This document shows, in pieces, positions 1 through 8,454 of a stretch of 64,000 nucleotides of DNA. The notes under the pieces are model-generated. The model searched no databases. It saw nothing but the letters and a program-made list of their open reading frames with translations, and was not told the origin of the DNA. The translations under genes and the position numbers were made by a program. Within the stretch, counting starts at the first letter, position 1. Each line of letters begins with the position of its first letter. Origin of the DNA: Kitasatospora terrestris (GTDB taxonomy: Bacteria; Actinomycetota; Actinomycetes; Streptomycetales; Streptomycetaceae); NCBI RefSeq assembly GCF_039542905.1, contig NZ_BAABIS010000001.1, forward strand, positions 2,666,001-2,730,000, written 5' to 3'.

Positions 1-2
1 AC

Positions 3-98
3 ACCGAGGGCCTCACCGCCCTCACCGTCCGCCCGACCCCCGGCGGCCACCGCATCACCGCCTGCGCCACCGGCCCCTACCGCCTGACCGTCCACTGA
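3..98 (+). CDS. C-terminal end of an unidentified protein (partial)
   Basis: An open frame enters from the left edge and ends at a TGA at 96-98, giving 31 residues that finish ITACATGPYRLTVH. A strong hairpin terminator follows 14 bases later, which supports this as a real gene end. The alternating hydrophobic pattern suggests a beta-strand-rich C-terminus. The fragment is too short to assign a family. Confidence 0.5.
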   Translation, partial: TEGLTALTVRPTPGGHRITACATGPYRLTVH

Positions 99-112
99 CC
101 CCGGAAACACCG

Positions 113-148
113 AAGCCCAGCCCGGGGATCATCCCCGAGCTGGGCTTT
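113..148. terminator. Rho-independent-type hairpin
   Basis: AAGCCCAG pairs with CTGGGCTT around an inner CGGGGA/TCCCCG stem with a 3-base loop. It lies between the left-edge gene and the tRNA on the other strand, so it can serve both. There is only a short T run. Confidence 0.7.
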
Positions 149-152
149 CCGG

Positions 153-224
153 TGGGCGCAGACGGTTTCGAACCGCCGACATCTGCTTTGTAAGAGCAGC
201 GCTCTACCGCTGAGCTATGCGCCC
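153..224 (-). tRNA. tRNA-Val (anticodon TAC)
   Basis: Read on the minus strand, a 7-bp acceptor stem GGGCGCA/TGCGCCC encloses a D arm, the anticodon loop CTTACAA (anticodon TAC, valine) and a T arm with GGTTCGAAACC. The length is 72 nt with discriminator A. CCA is not encoded. Confidence 0.95.
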
Positions 225-425
225 CCGTCGCGCTGGGCCGCCAGGGGCGGTCGCACGACGAGAGGACAGACTACCTGGTCCGGCGCCCCGCGTGCCGCTT
301 CCGTCCGGAGGGGCGCGGGAGGTCGCGCGTGGGAGGGGTGACGGGCGGGAACCGTGATCGGCAAGAATGGCGTTGGATCGGGTGTGGCCGAGCAGGGCAG
401 GGCCGAGCGGAGCAGGGAGCGCGGT

Positions 426-1682
426 GTGAGGGTGGCCGGCGGTGGCGGCGGCGGGTGGGGCGGCTGGGGACGCCGGCGGGACGGGGCTCGCGCGGAGGCG
501 CGGGTGGCCCGGGATGCCGCGCAGGAGGCGTTCTACGAGCTGGACTCGGCGCAGCGTGATGCCCTGCTGGCGGTGGAGACGGTGAAGTCGGCGGGTGAGC
601 CGGCGACCGCGGGGCGGACGGAGGCGGAGTTCCGGCAGCTGTCGGCGCGGATCGACGAGACGACGGTCGCGTACATCGCGGCGCTGGACGCGCATGACCT
701 GGACGACGAGGAGCTCGACCCGAACCTGGTCTGGCAGGCGAAACAGGGGCTGGACCAGGCGAAGCGCGACCTGGACGCCCGCCGCGCGGACGTGGCGGCG
801 TTCCTGGAGCGGCTGGGGCCGGTGCTGGAGCACGCGGAGTCGCAGCTGATCCGGGTGACCCCGGCGGTGGAGCGGGCGAAGCAGGCGCTGCTGGGCGCGA
901 CGACGGCGCTGGAGGGTGCCCGGGGCGCGGGGTTGAAGGCGGACGAGCTGGCGCGGAGCCTGGCGGAGCTGGCGCCGGAGCTGACCCGGCTGAACCAGGG
1001 GGTGGCGCAGCACGGCGTCCCGGCCACGCTGCAGCGGGCGGAGGACGTGGCGCGCCGGGCGGAGGTGATCCGCGGCGAGGCGGAGCACCTGCCGGAGCGG
1101 GCGAAGGAGTTGGACCGCCGGGTGGCGAGTCTGCGGACGCGGATCCAGGCGCTGGAGACGCGGTCGGAGACGGTGGAGCCGGCGTTGAGCGAGTTGCGGC
1201 GGCGGTTCAGCCTGGAGTGCTGGCAGGACCTGCAGCAGGTGTCGGCGCAGACGGCGGAGGCGGTGCGGGCGGCGCGCGCGAAGCTGACGGAGGCGGTGTC
1301 GGCGCGGGACGCGCAGCGCTGGGCGGACGCGACGGCGGCGCTGGGGACGGTGCGGGCGCTGCTGGAGACGGCCGAGGGGTCGGTGACGGCGGTGAACGAT
1401 CGGCTGCGCCGGTTGAACGAGGTGCAGCACGATCCGCACCAGGAGATCGACCGGGCCAGGTTCGCGCTGCGGGACGCGCAGCGGTTGGCGATGACGGGCC
1501 GGCAGACGCCGGATCCGCGGCACGCGGCGCCGCTGGACGCGGCGGTGGCCCGGCTGGACCGGGCGGTGGCGGCGCTGGAGGAGGCGGGCCGGCACCCGGA
1601 CTACTGGCATTTCCTGACCGAGCTGGCGGGGGTGCGGGAGACGGCGGCCGAGGTGGTCGCGATGATCCGCGGGACGCACTGA
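426..1682 (+). CDS. Alanine/arginine-rich coiled-coil protein, function unknown
   Basis: I do not recognise a named family. The product of about 418 aa starts with a glycine/tryptophan-rich stretch (about residues 4-16). It is then almost entirely long alpha-helix with heptad-like spacing of Leu/Ala against Arg/Glu, interrupted by a few prolines. That pattern suggests a cytoplasmic coiled-coil or scaffold protein. There is no signal peptide or membrane segment. The GTG at 426 is preferred because an AGGGAG ribosome-binding site lies about 5 bases upstream; an in-frame GTG at 354 would add 24 low-complexity residues. It stands alone between a tRNA and a DUF4442 gene, and the reason for the Gly-rich head is unclear. 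Confidence 0.75.
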   Translation: MRVAGGGGGGWGGWGRRRDGARAEARVARDAAQEAFYELDSAQRDALLAVETVKSAGEPATAGRTEAEFRQLSARIDETTVAYIAALDAHDLDDEELDPNLVWQAKQGLDQAKRDLDARRADVAAFLERLGPVLEHAESQLIRVTPAVERAKQALLGATTALEGARGAGLKADELARSLAELAPELTRLNQGVAQHGVPATLQRAEDVARRAEVIRGEAEHLPERAKELDRRVASLRTRIQALETRSETVEPALSELRRRFSLECWQDLQQVSAQTAEAVRAARAKLTEAVSARDAQRWADATAALGTVRALLETAEGSVTAVNDRLRRLNEVQHDPHQEIDRARFALRDAQRLAMTGRQTPDPRHAAPLDAAVARLDRAVAALEEAGRHPDYWHFLTELAGVRETAAEVVAMIRGTH

Positions 1683-1737
1683 CATCCGCCGACCCCGGAC
1701 ATTACCCGCGAGTAACTTAGCTGCTAGGCTCGGCGCC

Positions 1738-2217
1738 ATGGCACGCAAGCGCACGATCACCCCCGCCACCTTCCGGCGCGGGATCAACTTCTGGCCGCCG
1801 TTCCTGTTCGCCGGGATCCGGGTGCTGTCGGTGGGCGAGGGCTACCGCTCGGCCCGGGTGCGGCTCCGGCTCGGCCGGCTGAACCGCAACTGGGTGGGCA
1901 CCCACTTCGGCGGGTCGATCTTCGCGATGACGGACCCGTTCTGGATGCTGCTGGTGATGCAGAACCTCGGCCCGGACTACGTGGTCTGGGACAGCGCCGG
2001 TGAGATCGACTTCGTCTCCCCCGGGCGCGGCGACATCTTCGCCGACTTCGAGCTGACCGACGACCGGCTGGCGGAGATCCGCGAGCTGACCGCCGACGGC
2101 AAGAAGGCGCTGGTCTGGTTCCACACCGAGGTGCTGGCGGCGGACGGCACGGTGGTCGCCCGGGTCCGCAAGCAGATCTACGTCCGGCAGAAGCCGAAGA
2201 AGGCGACCGCGGAGTAG
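1738..2217 (+). CDS. DUF4442 hotdog-fold protein
   Basis: This 159-aa protein matches the DUF4442 family of the thioesterase-like hotdog superfamily. It shows the typical NRNWVGTHFGGSIFAMTDPF segment around residues 50-70, followed by a strand-rich C-terminal half. Family members are presumed acyl-thioester binding or hydrolysing proteins, but no substrate is established. The start is an ATG, and the gene ends 13 bases before the zinc-ribbon gene, so the two may be co-transcribed. It is cytoplasmic with no membrane segment. The family assignment is confident; the activity is not. Confidence 0.85.
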   Translation: MARKRTITPATFRRGINFWPPFLFAGIRVLSVGEGYRSARVRLRLGRLNRNWVGTHFGGSIFAMTDPFWMLLVMQNLGPDYVVWDSAGEIDFVSPGRGDIFADFELTDDRLAEIRELTADGKKALVWFHTEVLAADGTVVARVRKQIYVRQKPKKATAE

Positions 2218-2230
2218 GTACGCTGCGACC

Positions 2231-2449
2231 ATGCCTCGCTACGACTTCCGCTGCCGCTCCTGCGGCGCCACGTTCGAACTCCGCCGCGCCATGGCCCAGG
2301 CCAACGACCCGGCGGTCTGCCCGGAGGGCCACACCGACACGGTGAAGCTGCTGTCCGCCGTCGCGGTCACCGGGAGCGGCACCGCCGCCCCCGGGCCGAC
2401 GGGCGGCGGGGGCGGCGGAGGCTGCTGCGGGGGCGGCTGCTGCGGCTGA
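2231..2449 (+). CDS. FmdB-family zinc-ribbon protein with Gly/Cys-rich tail
   Basis: The protein is 72 aa. Its N-terminus MPRYDFRCRSCGATFEL is the classic FmdB/CxxC_CXXC_SSSS zinc-ribbon start. Metal ligands would be C8, C11 and C30; the usual fourth cysteine is replaced in the segment CPEGH, so H34 may be a ligand. The last 15 residues are a run of glycines with two paired cysteines (GGGCCGGGCCG), which resembles small regulatory or metal-binding proteins. The gene closely follows the DUF4442 gene. Members of this family are often called regulatory proteins, but direct evidence is thin. Confidence 0.85.
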   Translation: MPRYDFRCRSCGATFELRRAMAQANDPAVCPEGHTDTVKLLSAVAVTGSGTAAPGPTGGGGGGGCCGGGCCG

Positions 2450-2546
2450 CCCGGCGGCAACCGGCCACCCGGCGGGCAACCAACTGACCCGGCAACAACC
2501 GGCTGACCCGCCGGGCAACCGGCCGACCCGGCGGCAACCGGCCGGG
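2448..2546. repeat. Five imperfect ~19-20 bp tandem repeats
   Basis: The whole gap between the zinc-ribbon gene and the convergent HAD gene is made of degenerate copies of a unit like GACCCGGCGGGCAACCGGC. The copies differ by small indels. No ordinary hairpin terminator is visible, so the repeat block may take that role. Function is not known. Confidence 0.7.
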
Positions 2547-2547
2547 C

Positions 2548-3393
2548 TCAGACCGAGACGGCCGCGGCGGAGCGGACCCGGGCCAGCATCTGCCGGACGA
2601 TCTCCTCGCCGGCCGCCACCCCGATCTGGTCGAGCGCCGTGACGTCGGGCGCGGTCCACCCGGTCTCGGCGAGTTCGCCGTGGCCGGGCCGCCAGCCGTG
2701 GTCGGCGGCCAGCAGCAGGTCGGCGTCGAGCAGCGAGTCGCCGGCGCTCAGCACGGTGCGGGCGCCGGTGCGCAGGGCCACCTCCGCCAGGCCCGCGCTC
2801 TTGCTGAGCGGCGCGGGGACGGCGTACACCTTGCGGCCCTGGAGCGAGATGGTGAAGCCGCGCTCGGCGCACCAGCCGGACAGGTCGGTGATCCAGCCCT
2901 CGGGCAGCTCGGCGCGCTCGACGACCAGGTAGGCGAAGAGGTCGTCGGCGACCTTGCGCTTGTGGGTCCACTCGGGGTCGGCGACGATCGCGAGGTGCTC
3001 GACCACCTCGCGCAGCGGCGCGCTCTCGGCGGCGAGCCGCTCGCGGATCCCGTTCTGCCAGTCGACGTCCGGGACGCCGTCGACCAGCAGGTGTCCGCCG
3101 TTGGCGCAGACCGCGTACGGGGGGACCCAGCCGGGCGTCGGGCCGGGCAGGTTGACCCGCTCGTACTGGGTGCGGGTGCGGGTGGTGACGGGCACGACGT
3201 ACGCCAGGCCGGTCAGTTCGACCAGCAGTTCGGCGGCGGCCTCCGTCATGAAGGAGAGCGCCTTGCCGTCGTGCACCTCCACCGAGAGCAGCCGTGGCGC
3301 CAGCCGGTCCGGCACGTCCAGGGCCAGGGCCCGGTTCGAGTAGATCAGCGTGCGGTCGAGGTCGCTGGCGACCAGGGCGTGCTTCAAGATCAA
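2548..3393 (-). CDS. HAD-superfamily phosphatase of the Ter biosynthetic module
   Basis: The protein has about 281 aa. Motif I is DLDRT (about residues 11-15, first Asp as nucleophile) and motif IV is GDSLLDADLL near the C-terminus, with a K in LSKSAG as motif III. These define a HAD phosphatase with a cap domain. It is the last gene of a four-gene minus-strand operon. The start TTG at 3393 overlaps the StiP stop as TTGA; a second TTG at 3387 has a better-spaced GAAGGG site and gives the usual N-terminus. In Ter-linked operons this enzyme is predicted to dephosphorylate a nucleotide- or sugar-phosphate-like intermediate. The substrate is unknown. Confidence 0.88.
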   Translation of the reverse strand: MILKHALVASDLDRTLIYSNRALALDVPDRLAPRLLSVEVHDGKALSFMTEAAAELLVELTGLAYVVPVTTRTRTQYERVNLPGPTPGWVPPYAVCANGGHLLVDGVPDVDWQNGIRERLAAESAPLREVVEHLAIVADPEWTHKRKVADDLFAYLVVERAELPEGWITDLSGWCAERGFTISLQGRKVYAVPAPLSKSAGLAEVALRTGARTVLSAGDSLLDADLLLAADHGWRPGHGELAETGWTAPDVTALDQIGVAAGEEIVRQMLARVRSAAAVSV

Positions 3394-4568
3394 CCCTTCT
3401 CTGGTTCAACAAGGACCGCGGTGCCGTCGGCGCCGGTGGCACCGCGGGTGTAGCGCGGGTGGATCAGGCCGACGCAGGAGTACGGCAGGTCGTCGACGTC
3501 CTCGACCGGGACGCCGCGCTGGGCGGCGAGCAGGCGGACGTGGTCCAGGTCGGCGCCGGCGCCGCGGCGGGCGAGGATGCGCCAGGGGACGCGGCGCAGC
3601 AGCACCCGGGTGGTCTCGCCGACGCCGGGCTTGACCAGGTTGACGCTGTCGATGCCGTACTCGGCGCTGATCCGCTCGACGGCGGCCCAGCCCTCCCAGG
3701 TGGGGGTGCGGTCCCCGGCGGCGAGCCGGTCGGCCTCGGCAGCGACGGCCTCGCGGACGGCGGGGAAGCGGGCGGCGACGGCGTCCACGAACTCGGCGGA
3801 GACGTCGGCGCCGGCCAGCTCGCGGTAGAACTTGGCGCCGTGGAACTCGTCCGGGCCGATCAGGTCGTCCCGCAGCACGGTGCGCGAGACCAGGCCGGAG
3901 ACGGTGGAGTTCAGGCAGGCGGAGGGGATCAGGAAGTCGTCCCGGGTGCCGAAGGTGCGGACGCAGCCGCCGGGGTCGGCGAGCACCGCGAGCTCGGGGT
4001 CGAAGCCGGTGCCGGCCAGCGCCTCGGCGAGCTCCCGGGTGATCGCGCCCTTGCCGGTCCAGCCGTCGACGAAGACCACCGAGGCGGGGTCGTGGTGGGC
4101 GGCGAGGTAGCGCAGGGCGACCTGGTCGATGCCGCGGCCGCGGACGATCGAGACGGTGTAGTGCGGGGCGTCGACGCCGTGCGCGAACGCCAGCCAGCGG
4201 CGGATCAGGATGCCGACGGGGGTGCCGGCCCGGGCCAGCGAGGCGAGCACCAGGCCGCGGCCGCGCTCGCGCAGCAGCAGTTCGGCGACGGCGCCGACGG
4301 CGAGCGCGATCCGGTCGGCGGAGGCGTCCAGCGCGGTGTGGAACAGCGCCTGGTACTCGGGGCTGGGCTGGTACTCCACCGGCAGCGACTCGGCGTAGTG
4401 CGCGCCGCCGGACTGGACGGCCTCCTCGCGCTCCTCGGTGGGCGCCTCCAGGGCGACCTCCGAGAGGTCCTTGAGCAGCCAGGTCACGTCCGCGGCGGAG
4501 TAGGAGGAGAACGCCGGACCGTACAGCGGACGCGCTGCGGGGGGCGAGGAGAGCGTTTCGGTGGTCAT
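3390..4568 (-). CDS. StiP-family PRTase-like protein with PELOTA RNA-binding domain
   Basis: The protein has 392 aa. The N-terminal two-thirds match the StiP family, named a cysteine protease in databases but predicted by comparative genomics to have a phosphoribosyltransferase fold. The PRPP-loop-like segment VDGWTGKGAI is at about residues 167-176. The C-terminal part (about 300-385) has the PELOTA-type RNA-binding pattern ending CVGLIHPRY. The ATG at 4568 has a GAAGG site. The gene is 49 bp downstream of the PRTase-TRSP gene and overlaps the HAD gene by 4 bp, so translation is probably coupled. Its role in making a nucleoside-like compound is inferred from the family, not shown here. Confidence 0.88.
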   Translation of the reverse strand: MTTETLSSPPAARPLYGPAFSSYSAADVTWLLKDLSEVALEAPTEEREEAVQSGGAHYAESLPVEYQPSPEYQALFHTALDASADRIALAVGAVAELLLRERGRGLVLASLARAGTPVGILIRRWLAFAHGVDAPHYTVSIVRGRGIDQVALRYLAAHHDPASVVFVDGWTGKGAITRELAEALAGTGFDPELAVLADPGGCVRTFGTRDDFLIPSACLNSTVSGLVSRTVLRDDLIGPDEFHGAKFYRELAGADVSAEFVDAVAARFPAVREAVAAEADRLAAGDRTPTWEGWAAVERISAEYGIDSVNLVKPGVGETTRVLLRRVPWRILARRGAGADLDHVRLLAAQRGVPVEDVDDLPYSCVGLIHPRYTRGATGADGTAVLVEPEKG

Positions 4569-4617
4569 GCCGGCCTTCGGTGGGGGTACGCGGGACTCAT
4601 GGTCGGGCAGGGGGGCG

Positions 4618-5910
4618 TCAGGCGGGTGTCGCCGCGCGGTACGAGGGGAGAACGGCGAGCACCACCTGGTCGGTGACCCGGCGCAGCGCGGGCAGCAGGG
4701 CCCGCTCGCCGTCGTGCAGGGCGGGGGTGTCGGCGGGGGCGTCGACGACCAGCACGATCGCGTCGAAGCGGCGGCCGGGGTCGGCGCCGGGGGCGACGTT
4801 GTACGCGAAGCGGTCGACCGAGGCGTCGGCCGGGTCGTCGTGGGCGGCGAACTCCAGCCGGGTGCGGATCGCGTAGCCGGGGTCGTCGACGGCGAGGACC
4901 GGCGAGCGGGTGGTGGTGGAGAAGCGGACCCGTTCCCCGCCGAGGTGCCCGTCCAGGGCCTGGGCCAGGCGCAGCGGGGCGTACATCAGCTCCTCGAAGC
5001 CGAGCACCAGCACCCGGCGGGCGCCGGGCGCCAGCTCGGCGGCGATCGCCCCGGCGGCCGCGGGCAGCACGGTCTCCAGCCGCTCGCGGTGGGCGGGGGT
5101 GAAGCCGTGCCGGCCGCCGTCGGGCAGGTCGGCGGGCCAGTCCAGGGCGGCCCGGACCAGGGGCGCGAGCGGGCCGTCCGCCGGCGGGGCGGCGGGTGCG
5201 GCGGCGATCAGCGCCTGGGCGCGGGCCAGCGCGTCGGCGGGCAGGTCGACGCCGCCGGACGCGGTGGCGACCACGTCGAGGCGGGCGCCGAGCTCGGCCG
5301 CCGCCTTGGCGAGTTGCTCGCGGTCGGCGTCGGTGCGCAGGTCGACCAGGGCGACCACCACGTAGTGGGCGCGCGGCCGGTCGGCGTGCAGGGCGCGGAT
5401 GGTGTTGAGCACCGTCCGTCCGGTGGAGAACTCGTCGTCGACCAGGACCAGCGGGCCGTCCCCGGCGAGGAAGGCCGGGTCCTCGGGCAGCAGCAGGTGC
5501 GAGGTGGCGTGCGAGTGCTCCTCCTCGAAGCCGCCCACCGGGGCGATGCCGGCCACCGGGCGGCGGGTGGAGTGCAGGTAGGGCGCGCCGAGCGCGTCGG
5601 CGACGCTGTGGCCGAGCGCGGTCGCGGTCTCCGCGTAGCCGAGCACCACGGCCCGGCCGGCCTGCTCCGCGCCGAGCAGCTCGGCGACCTTGCGGCCGAG
5701 GTCGAGCCCGGCACCGTGCACCACCACCGGGCGCTGCGGGACGTGCTTGCCGAGCACCCGGGAGACCAGCAGGTGGGCCCGCCGGGGGTTCTGGCGCAGG
5801 GCGAGGCCGATCAGCCCGGGCAGCTCCGGCGAGCCGGTGAGCCGCAGGTCGAGCCGGTCGGTCACCCATTGGCCGGTCCAGGTCTCGGCGTCGGCGGTCG
5901 GTGCGGTCAA
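4618..5910 (-). CDS. Phosphoribosyltransferase with C-terminal TRSP domain
   Basis: The protein has 430 aa. The N-terminal PRTase domain carries the PRPP-binding loop VDDEFSTGRT at about residues 157-166. The C-terminal half (from about residue 275) is the TRSP domain found next to this PRTase in Ter operons; the TRSP motif itself appears as FSTTTRSPVL. The start is a TTG with an AGGA site 6 bases upstream. It is the second gene of the minus-strand operon after the C-C bond lyase. The family is predicted to attach or remove a ribose phosphate in the synthesis of a nucleoside-like metabolite linked to TerD proteins. The enzyme is cytoplasmic with no membrane segments. Confidence 0.88.
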   Translation of the reverse strand: MTAPTADAETWTGQWVTDRLDLRLTGSPELPGLIGLALRQNPRRAHLLVSRVLGKHVPQRPVVVHGAGLDLGRKVAELLGAEQAGRAVVLGYAETATALGHSVADALGAPYLHSTRRPVAGIAPVGGFEEEHSHATSHLLLPEDPAFLAGDGPLVLVDDEFSTGRTVLNTIRALHADRPRAHYVVVALVDLRTDADREQLAKAAAELGARLDVVATASGGVDLPADALARAQALIAAAPAAPPADGPLAPLVRAALDWPADLPDGGRHGFTPAHRERLETVLPAAAGAIAAELAPGARRVLVLGFEELMYAPLRLAQALDGHLGGERVRFSTTTRSPVLAVDDPGYAIRTRLEFAAHDDPADASVDRFAYNVAPGADPGRRFDAIVLVVDAPADTPALHDGERALLPALRRVTDQVVLAVLPSYRAATPA

Positions 5911-6008
5911 CGGGGTCCTGCTTTCGGTGCGAGGTCGTACGAGCGGTGCGGGGATGCGGCGACACAGGGGGTGGTGCAGGGGTGGTGCAGGTGGTGCAGA
6001 GTCCGAGG

Positions 6009-7184
6009 CTACGGGCAGAGGCAGGCGGAGAGCAGTTCGGCGAAGCTGACGTCCTCGCGGGCGACGCCGAAGACCTCGGCGCGCAGCAGCACCCGCTCCG
6101 CCCAGGCGCGGTGCGGCTTCGCTTCGTTCATCTTGTTGGTGTACGAGGAGCGCAGCACCCCGCCGCCGTCCTGGTGCTGCTGCAGGATGTCCTGCGCGTC
6201 GGAGTACTCCTCGTGGGTGACCACGGAGAGGGCGTGCACGGCGGGCACGTGGCTGGGGTGGATGCAGGTCTTGCCGAGCAGGCCGTTGGCCCGGTCGAGC
6301 TCGATCTCGCGGATCAGGCCGTCCAGGTCGTGCGCGATGATCCGCTGGCGCAGCCCGTCGGCGGGCGGGCTCGCCTCGGCGAACGGGGTGCGGCGCAGCT
6401 GCGGCTTGAACATCCGCTCCTGCACCGGGAAGTACTCCCAGACCGGGCCGGTCACCGTGTACCCGGTGCCGTCGGCGCGGCCCAGCACGTTGACCACGTC
6501 ACCGATCACCCCGGCGACCAGTGCCACGTCGTAGGCGGTCAGGTCGGGCGAGCGGCGCAGCCCGTACGCGGAGCACAGGTCGGTGACGCCGAGCCGGACG
6601 GCGAGGATCCGGCCGCGGTGCTTGTCGAGCACCCGGGCGATGCCGAAGAGCTGGTCGCGGCGGCTCTCCAGGTGGGCGAGCTCGGGGGATTCCAGCACCG
6701 GCATGGCGAACAGCCGGCGCCCGGTGCGCTCCTCGGCGGCGGTGAGGGCCTCCAGGAAGACTCCGCCGCTCTCCTCGGTGAACTTGGGCAGGACGAAGCC
6801 GGTGAGCAGCCGGATCGCCGGGCCGAGCCGGACGGCCAGGTCGGTGATCTGCTCGGCGGCGCGGACCCGGACGAACAGCAGCGGCAGCTCGGTGCCGGGG
6901 GCGTCGGCGGCCAGCTCGCCGAGCTGGGCGACCAGGTTCGCCTCGGCGGACGGCACCTCGTGGTCGGCGATGGCGTCCTCCAGGCAGAGCACCATGGAGA
7001 CCACGCCGCGGGCCGACTGCTTCCGGATGTCCTGGGCCAGCCCGGGCCGGGTGGCGGGGCTGTACAGGGTGGCGCCGAGCGCGGTGGAGAGGACGGCCGC
7101 GTCGCTCTCGCGGTCGAAGGCGACGGGCTGCTTCAGGAAGAGTCGGCTGCGGACATCGTCCGAAAGGTGGCCGAAGTGGCGCAA
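6009..7184 (-). CDS. HpcH/HpaI aldolase/citrate-lyase-like C-C bond lyase
   Basis: The protein of about 391 aa has a TIM-barrel CitE-like fold, with VLCLEDAIADHE, FVLPKF and AMPVLES as active-site strands. The family is the Ter-linked 'C-C bond lyase'. The start is placed at TTG 7184 because GGGAGA lies 6 bases upstream and the protein then begins LRHFGHLSDDV, the usual N-terminus of relatives. The open frame continues to a TTG at 7292 but that extension is proline-rich filler. It is the first gene of the four-gene biosynthetic operon and is divergent from a TerD gene. The ATP-grasp protein that usually accompanies this set is not in the window. Confidence 0.87.
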   Translation of the reverse strand: MRHFGHLSDDVRSRLFLKQPVAFDRESDAAVLSTALGATLYSPATRPGLAQDIRKQSARGVVSMVLCLEDAIADHEVPSAEANLVAQLGELAADAPGTELPLLFVRVRAAEQITDLAVRLGPAIRLLTGFVLPKFTEESGGVFLEALTAAEERTGRRLFAMPVLESPELAHLESRRDQLFGIARVLDKHRGRILAVRLGVTDLCSAYGLRRSPDLTAYDVALVAGVIGDVVNVLGRADGTGYTVTGPVWEYFPVQERMFKPQLRRTPFAEASPPADGLRQRIIAHDLDGLIREIELDRANGLLGKTCIHPSHVPAVHALSVVTHEEYSDAQDILQQHQDGGGVLRSSYTNKMNEAKPHRAWAERVLLRAEVFGVAREDVSFAELLSACLCP

Positions 7185-7333
7185 AATTGCTCTCCCACGG
7201 GGGTCGGGTGGCGGCCCGCCGGTGGGCGGGGACGGCTGACGTCTCGACAGAAGGGACGGGCGACGCGGCAGGAAAGTTCGCGTGTTCCGCAACGATCGAG
7301 GTGGGAATGGTGGTACCCAGCCGTTGGGCGCTT

Positions 7334-7362
7334 ATCGTACGGTCAGATGAGGGGTGCGACAG
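7334..7362 (-). promoter_or_regulatory. Candidate promoter of the Ter biosynthetic operon
   Basis: In the 287-bp gap between the divergent lyase and TerD genes, the minus strand has CTGTCG and TACGAT separated by 17 bp. This would give a leader of about 140 nt. Nearer the TerD gene, the near-palindrome TCGAATTCTTCGAA at 7374-7387 could be an operator. Both are inferred by eye. Confidence 0.4.
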
Positions 7363-7471
7363 TCCCTGAAACATCGAATTCTTCGAAGGTTGCCGTCCGC
7401 TTCACAAAGCCTCCCGGGACGGGCACACCCGCGTTGTCCCGACGGGCCGCGAAGCGGCAGGATGGTGAACC

Positions 7472-8353
7472 ATGACGCACGTGATGGCGAAGGGCGCCAA
7501 CATCCCGCTGACGGCCACCGCCGTCCGTGCCGTTCTGCGCTGGACCGCCACGCCCGGCACCCCCGACGTGGACGCCTCGGCGCTGCTCCTCGGCAGTGAC
7601 GGCCGGGTCCGTTCGGACACCGACTTCGTCTTCTACAACCAGCCCCGGCACCCCTCCGGCGTGGTCCGGCACCTGGCCAAGCAGAGCGGCGGCGGCGAGG
7701 TCTGGGACACGGTCGAGGTCGAGCTCACCAAGCTGCCCGCCGACGTGGAGAGCGTGGTGCTCGCCGGCTCCGCCGAGGGCGGGTCCTTCCCCTCGGTGGG
7801 CGGGCTGCGGGTGCTGCTGTACGACGCCGCCACGGCCGACGGCGGCGCGGCGCTCGCCGAGTTCCCGGTGCTCGACACCGGCGACGTGACCGCGCTGGTC
7901 GCCGCCGAGCTGTACCGGCGGGCCGGCGGCTGGAAGTTCCGCGCCATCGGCCAGGGCTACGACAGCGGCCTCAGCGGCCTCGCCACCGACTACGGCATCG
8001 CGGTCGAGGACGACACCGTCACCCACCACCCCGAGCCCGGCCCGACCCCGGCGCCCGCCGGCGAGGAGGAGCCGGACACCTACACCCTCGCCCCGGCCGC
8101 CCCCACCAACGCACCGCTCCCGCCGCCGCCCACCACGCCCCCGCCGGCCCCCCGGCCGCAGGCGCAGCCACAGCCGCAGCCGCAGCCCGGCTACGGCTAC
8201 CCGCAGCCCCAGCACCAGCCCTCCGCCTACGGCTACCCGCAGCCGCAGCCGCAGACCGGGTACGGCTACCCGCCGCCGCAGCCCCAGGTACAGCCCCAGG
8301 CCCGGCCGCCGTTCACCCTGCCCCCGCAGGGCCCGCAGTTCCAGCCGCGCTGA
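7472..8353 (+). CDS. TerD-domain protein with Pro/Gln/Tyr-rich tail
   Basis: The protein has 293 aa. Residues 1 to about 185 form a TerD domain, including the Ca-binding-type segment DVDASALLL and [20 protein letters not shown] near its end. From about residue 190 on, the chain is disordered and rich in Pro, Gln, Gly and Tyr, with repeated blocks like GYGYPQPQ. TerD domains bind calcium and act in membrane-associated stress complexes. The tail is unusual for the family and could mediate clustering or membrane-surface contacts. The gene diverges from the Ter biosynthetic operon and is followed 101 bp later by a small membrane protein gene. Confidence 0.92.
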   Translation: MTHVMAKGANIPLTATAVRAVLRWTATPGTPDVDASALLLGSDGRVRSDTDFVFYNQPRHPSGVVRHLAKQSGGGEVWDTVEVELTKLPADVESVVLAGSAEGGSFPSVGGLRVLLYDAATADGGAALAEFPVLDTGDVTALVAAELYRRAGGWKFRAIGQGYDSGLSGLATDYGIAVEDDTVTHHPEPGPTPAPAGEEEPDTYTLAPAAPTNAPLPPPPTTPPPAPRPQAQPQPQPQPGYGYPQPQHQPSAYGYPQPQPQTGYGYPPPQPQVQPQARPPFTLPPQGPQFQPR

Positions 8354-8454
8354 CCCCGCGCCGCCCCGTCCACCCCTCGCACGCCCCCCGATCCGGTCGG
8401 CCGGCACCGGCTACGATGCGCGCCGAACGGCCGGATCCCGGGGAGGACTTGCGA

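Noticed and set aside
204..1787. A minus-strand 527-codon frame opposite the coiled-coil gene
   Set aside because: It is arginine-rich throughout, overlaps a tRNA and is antisense to a better gene.
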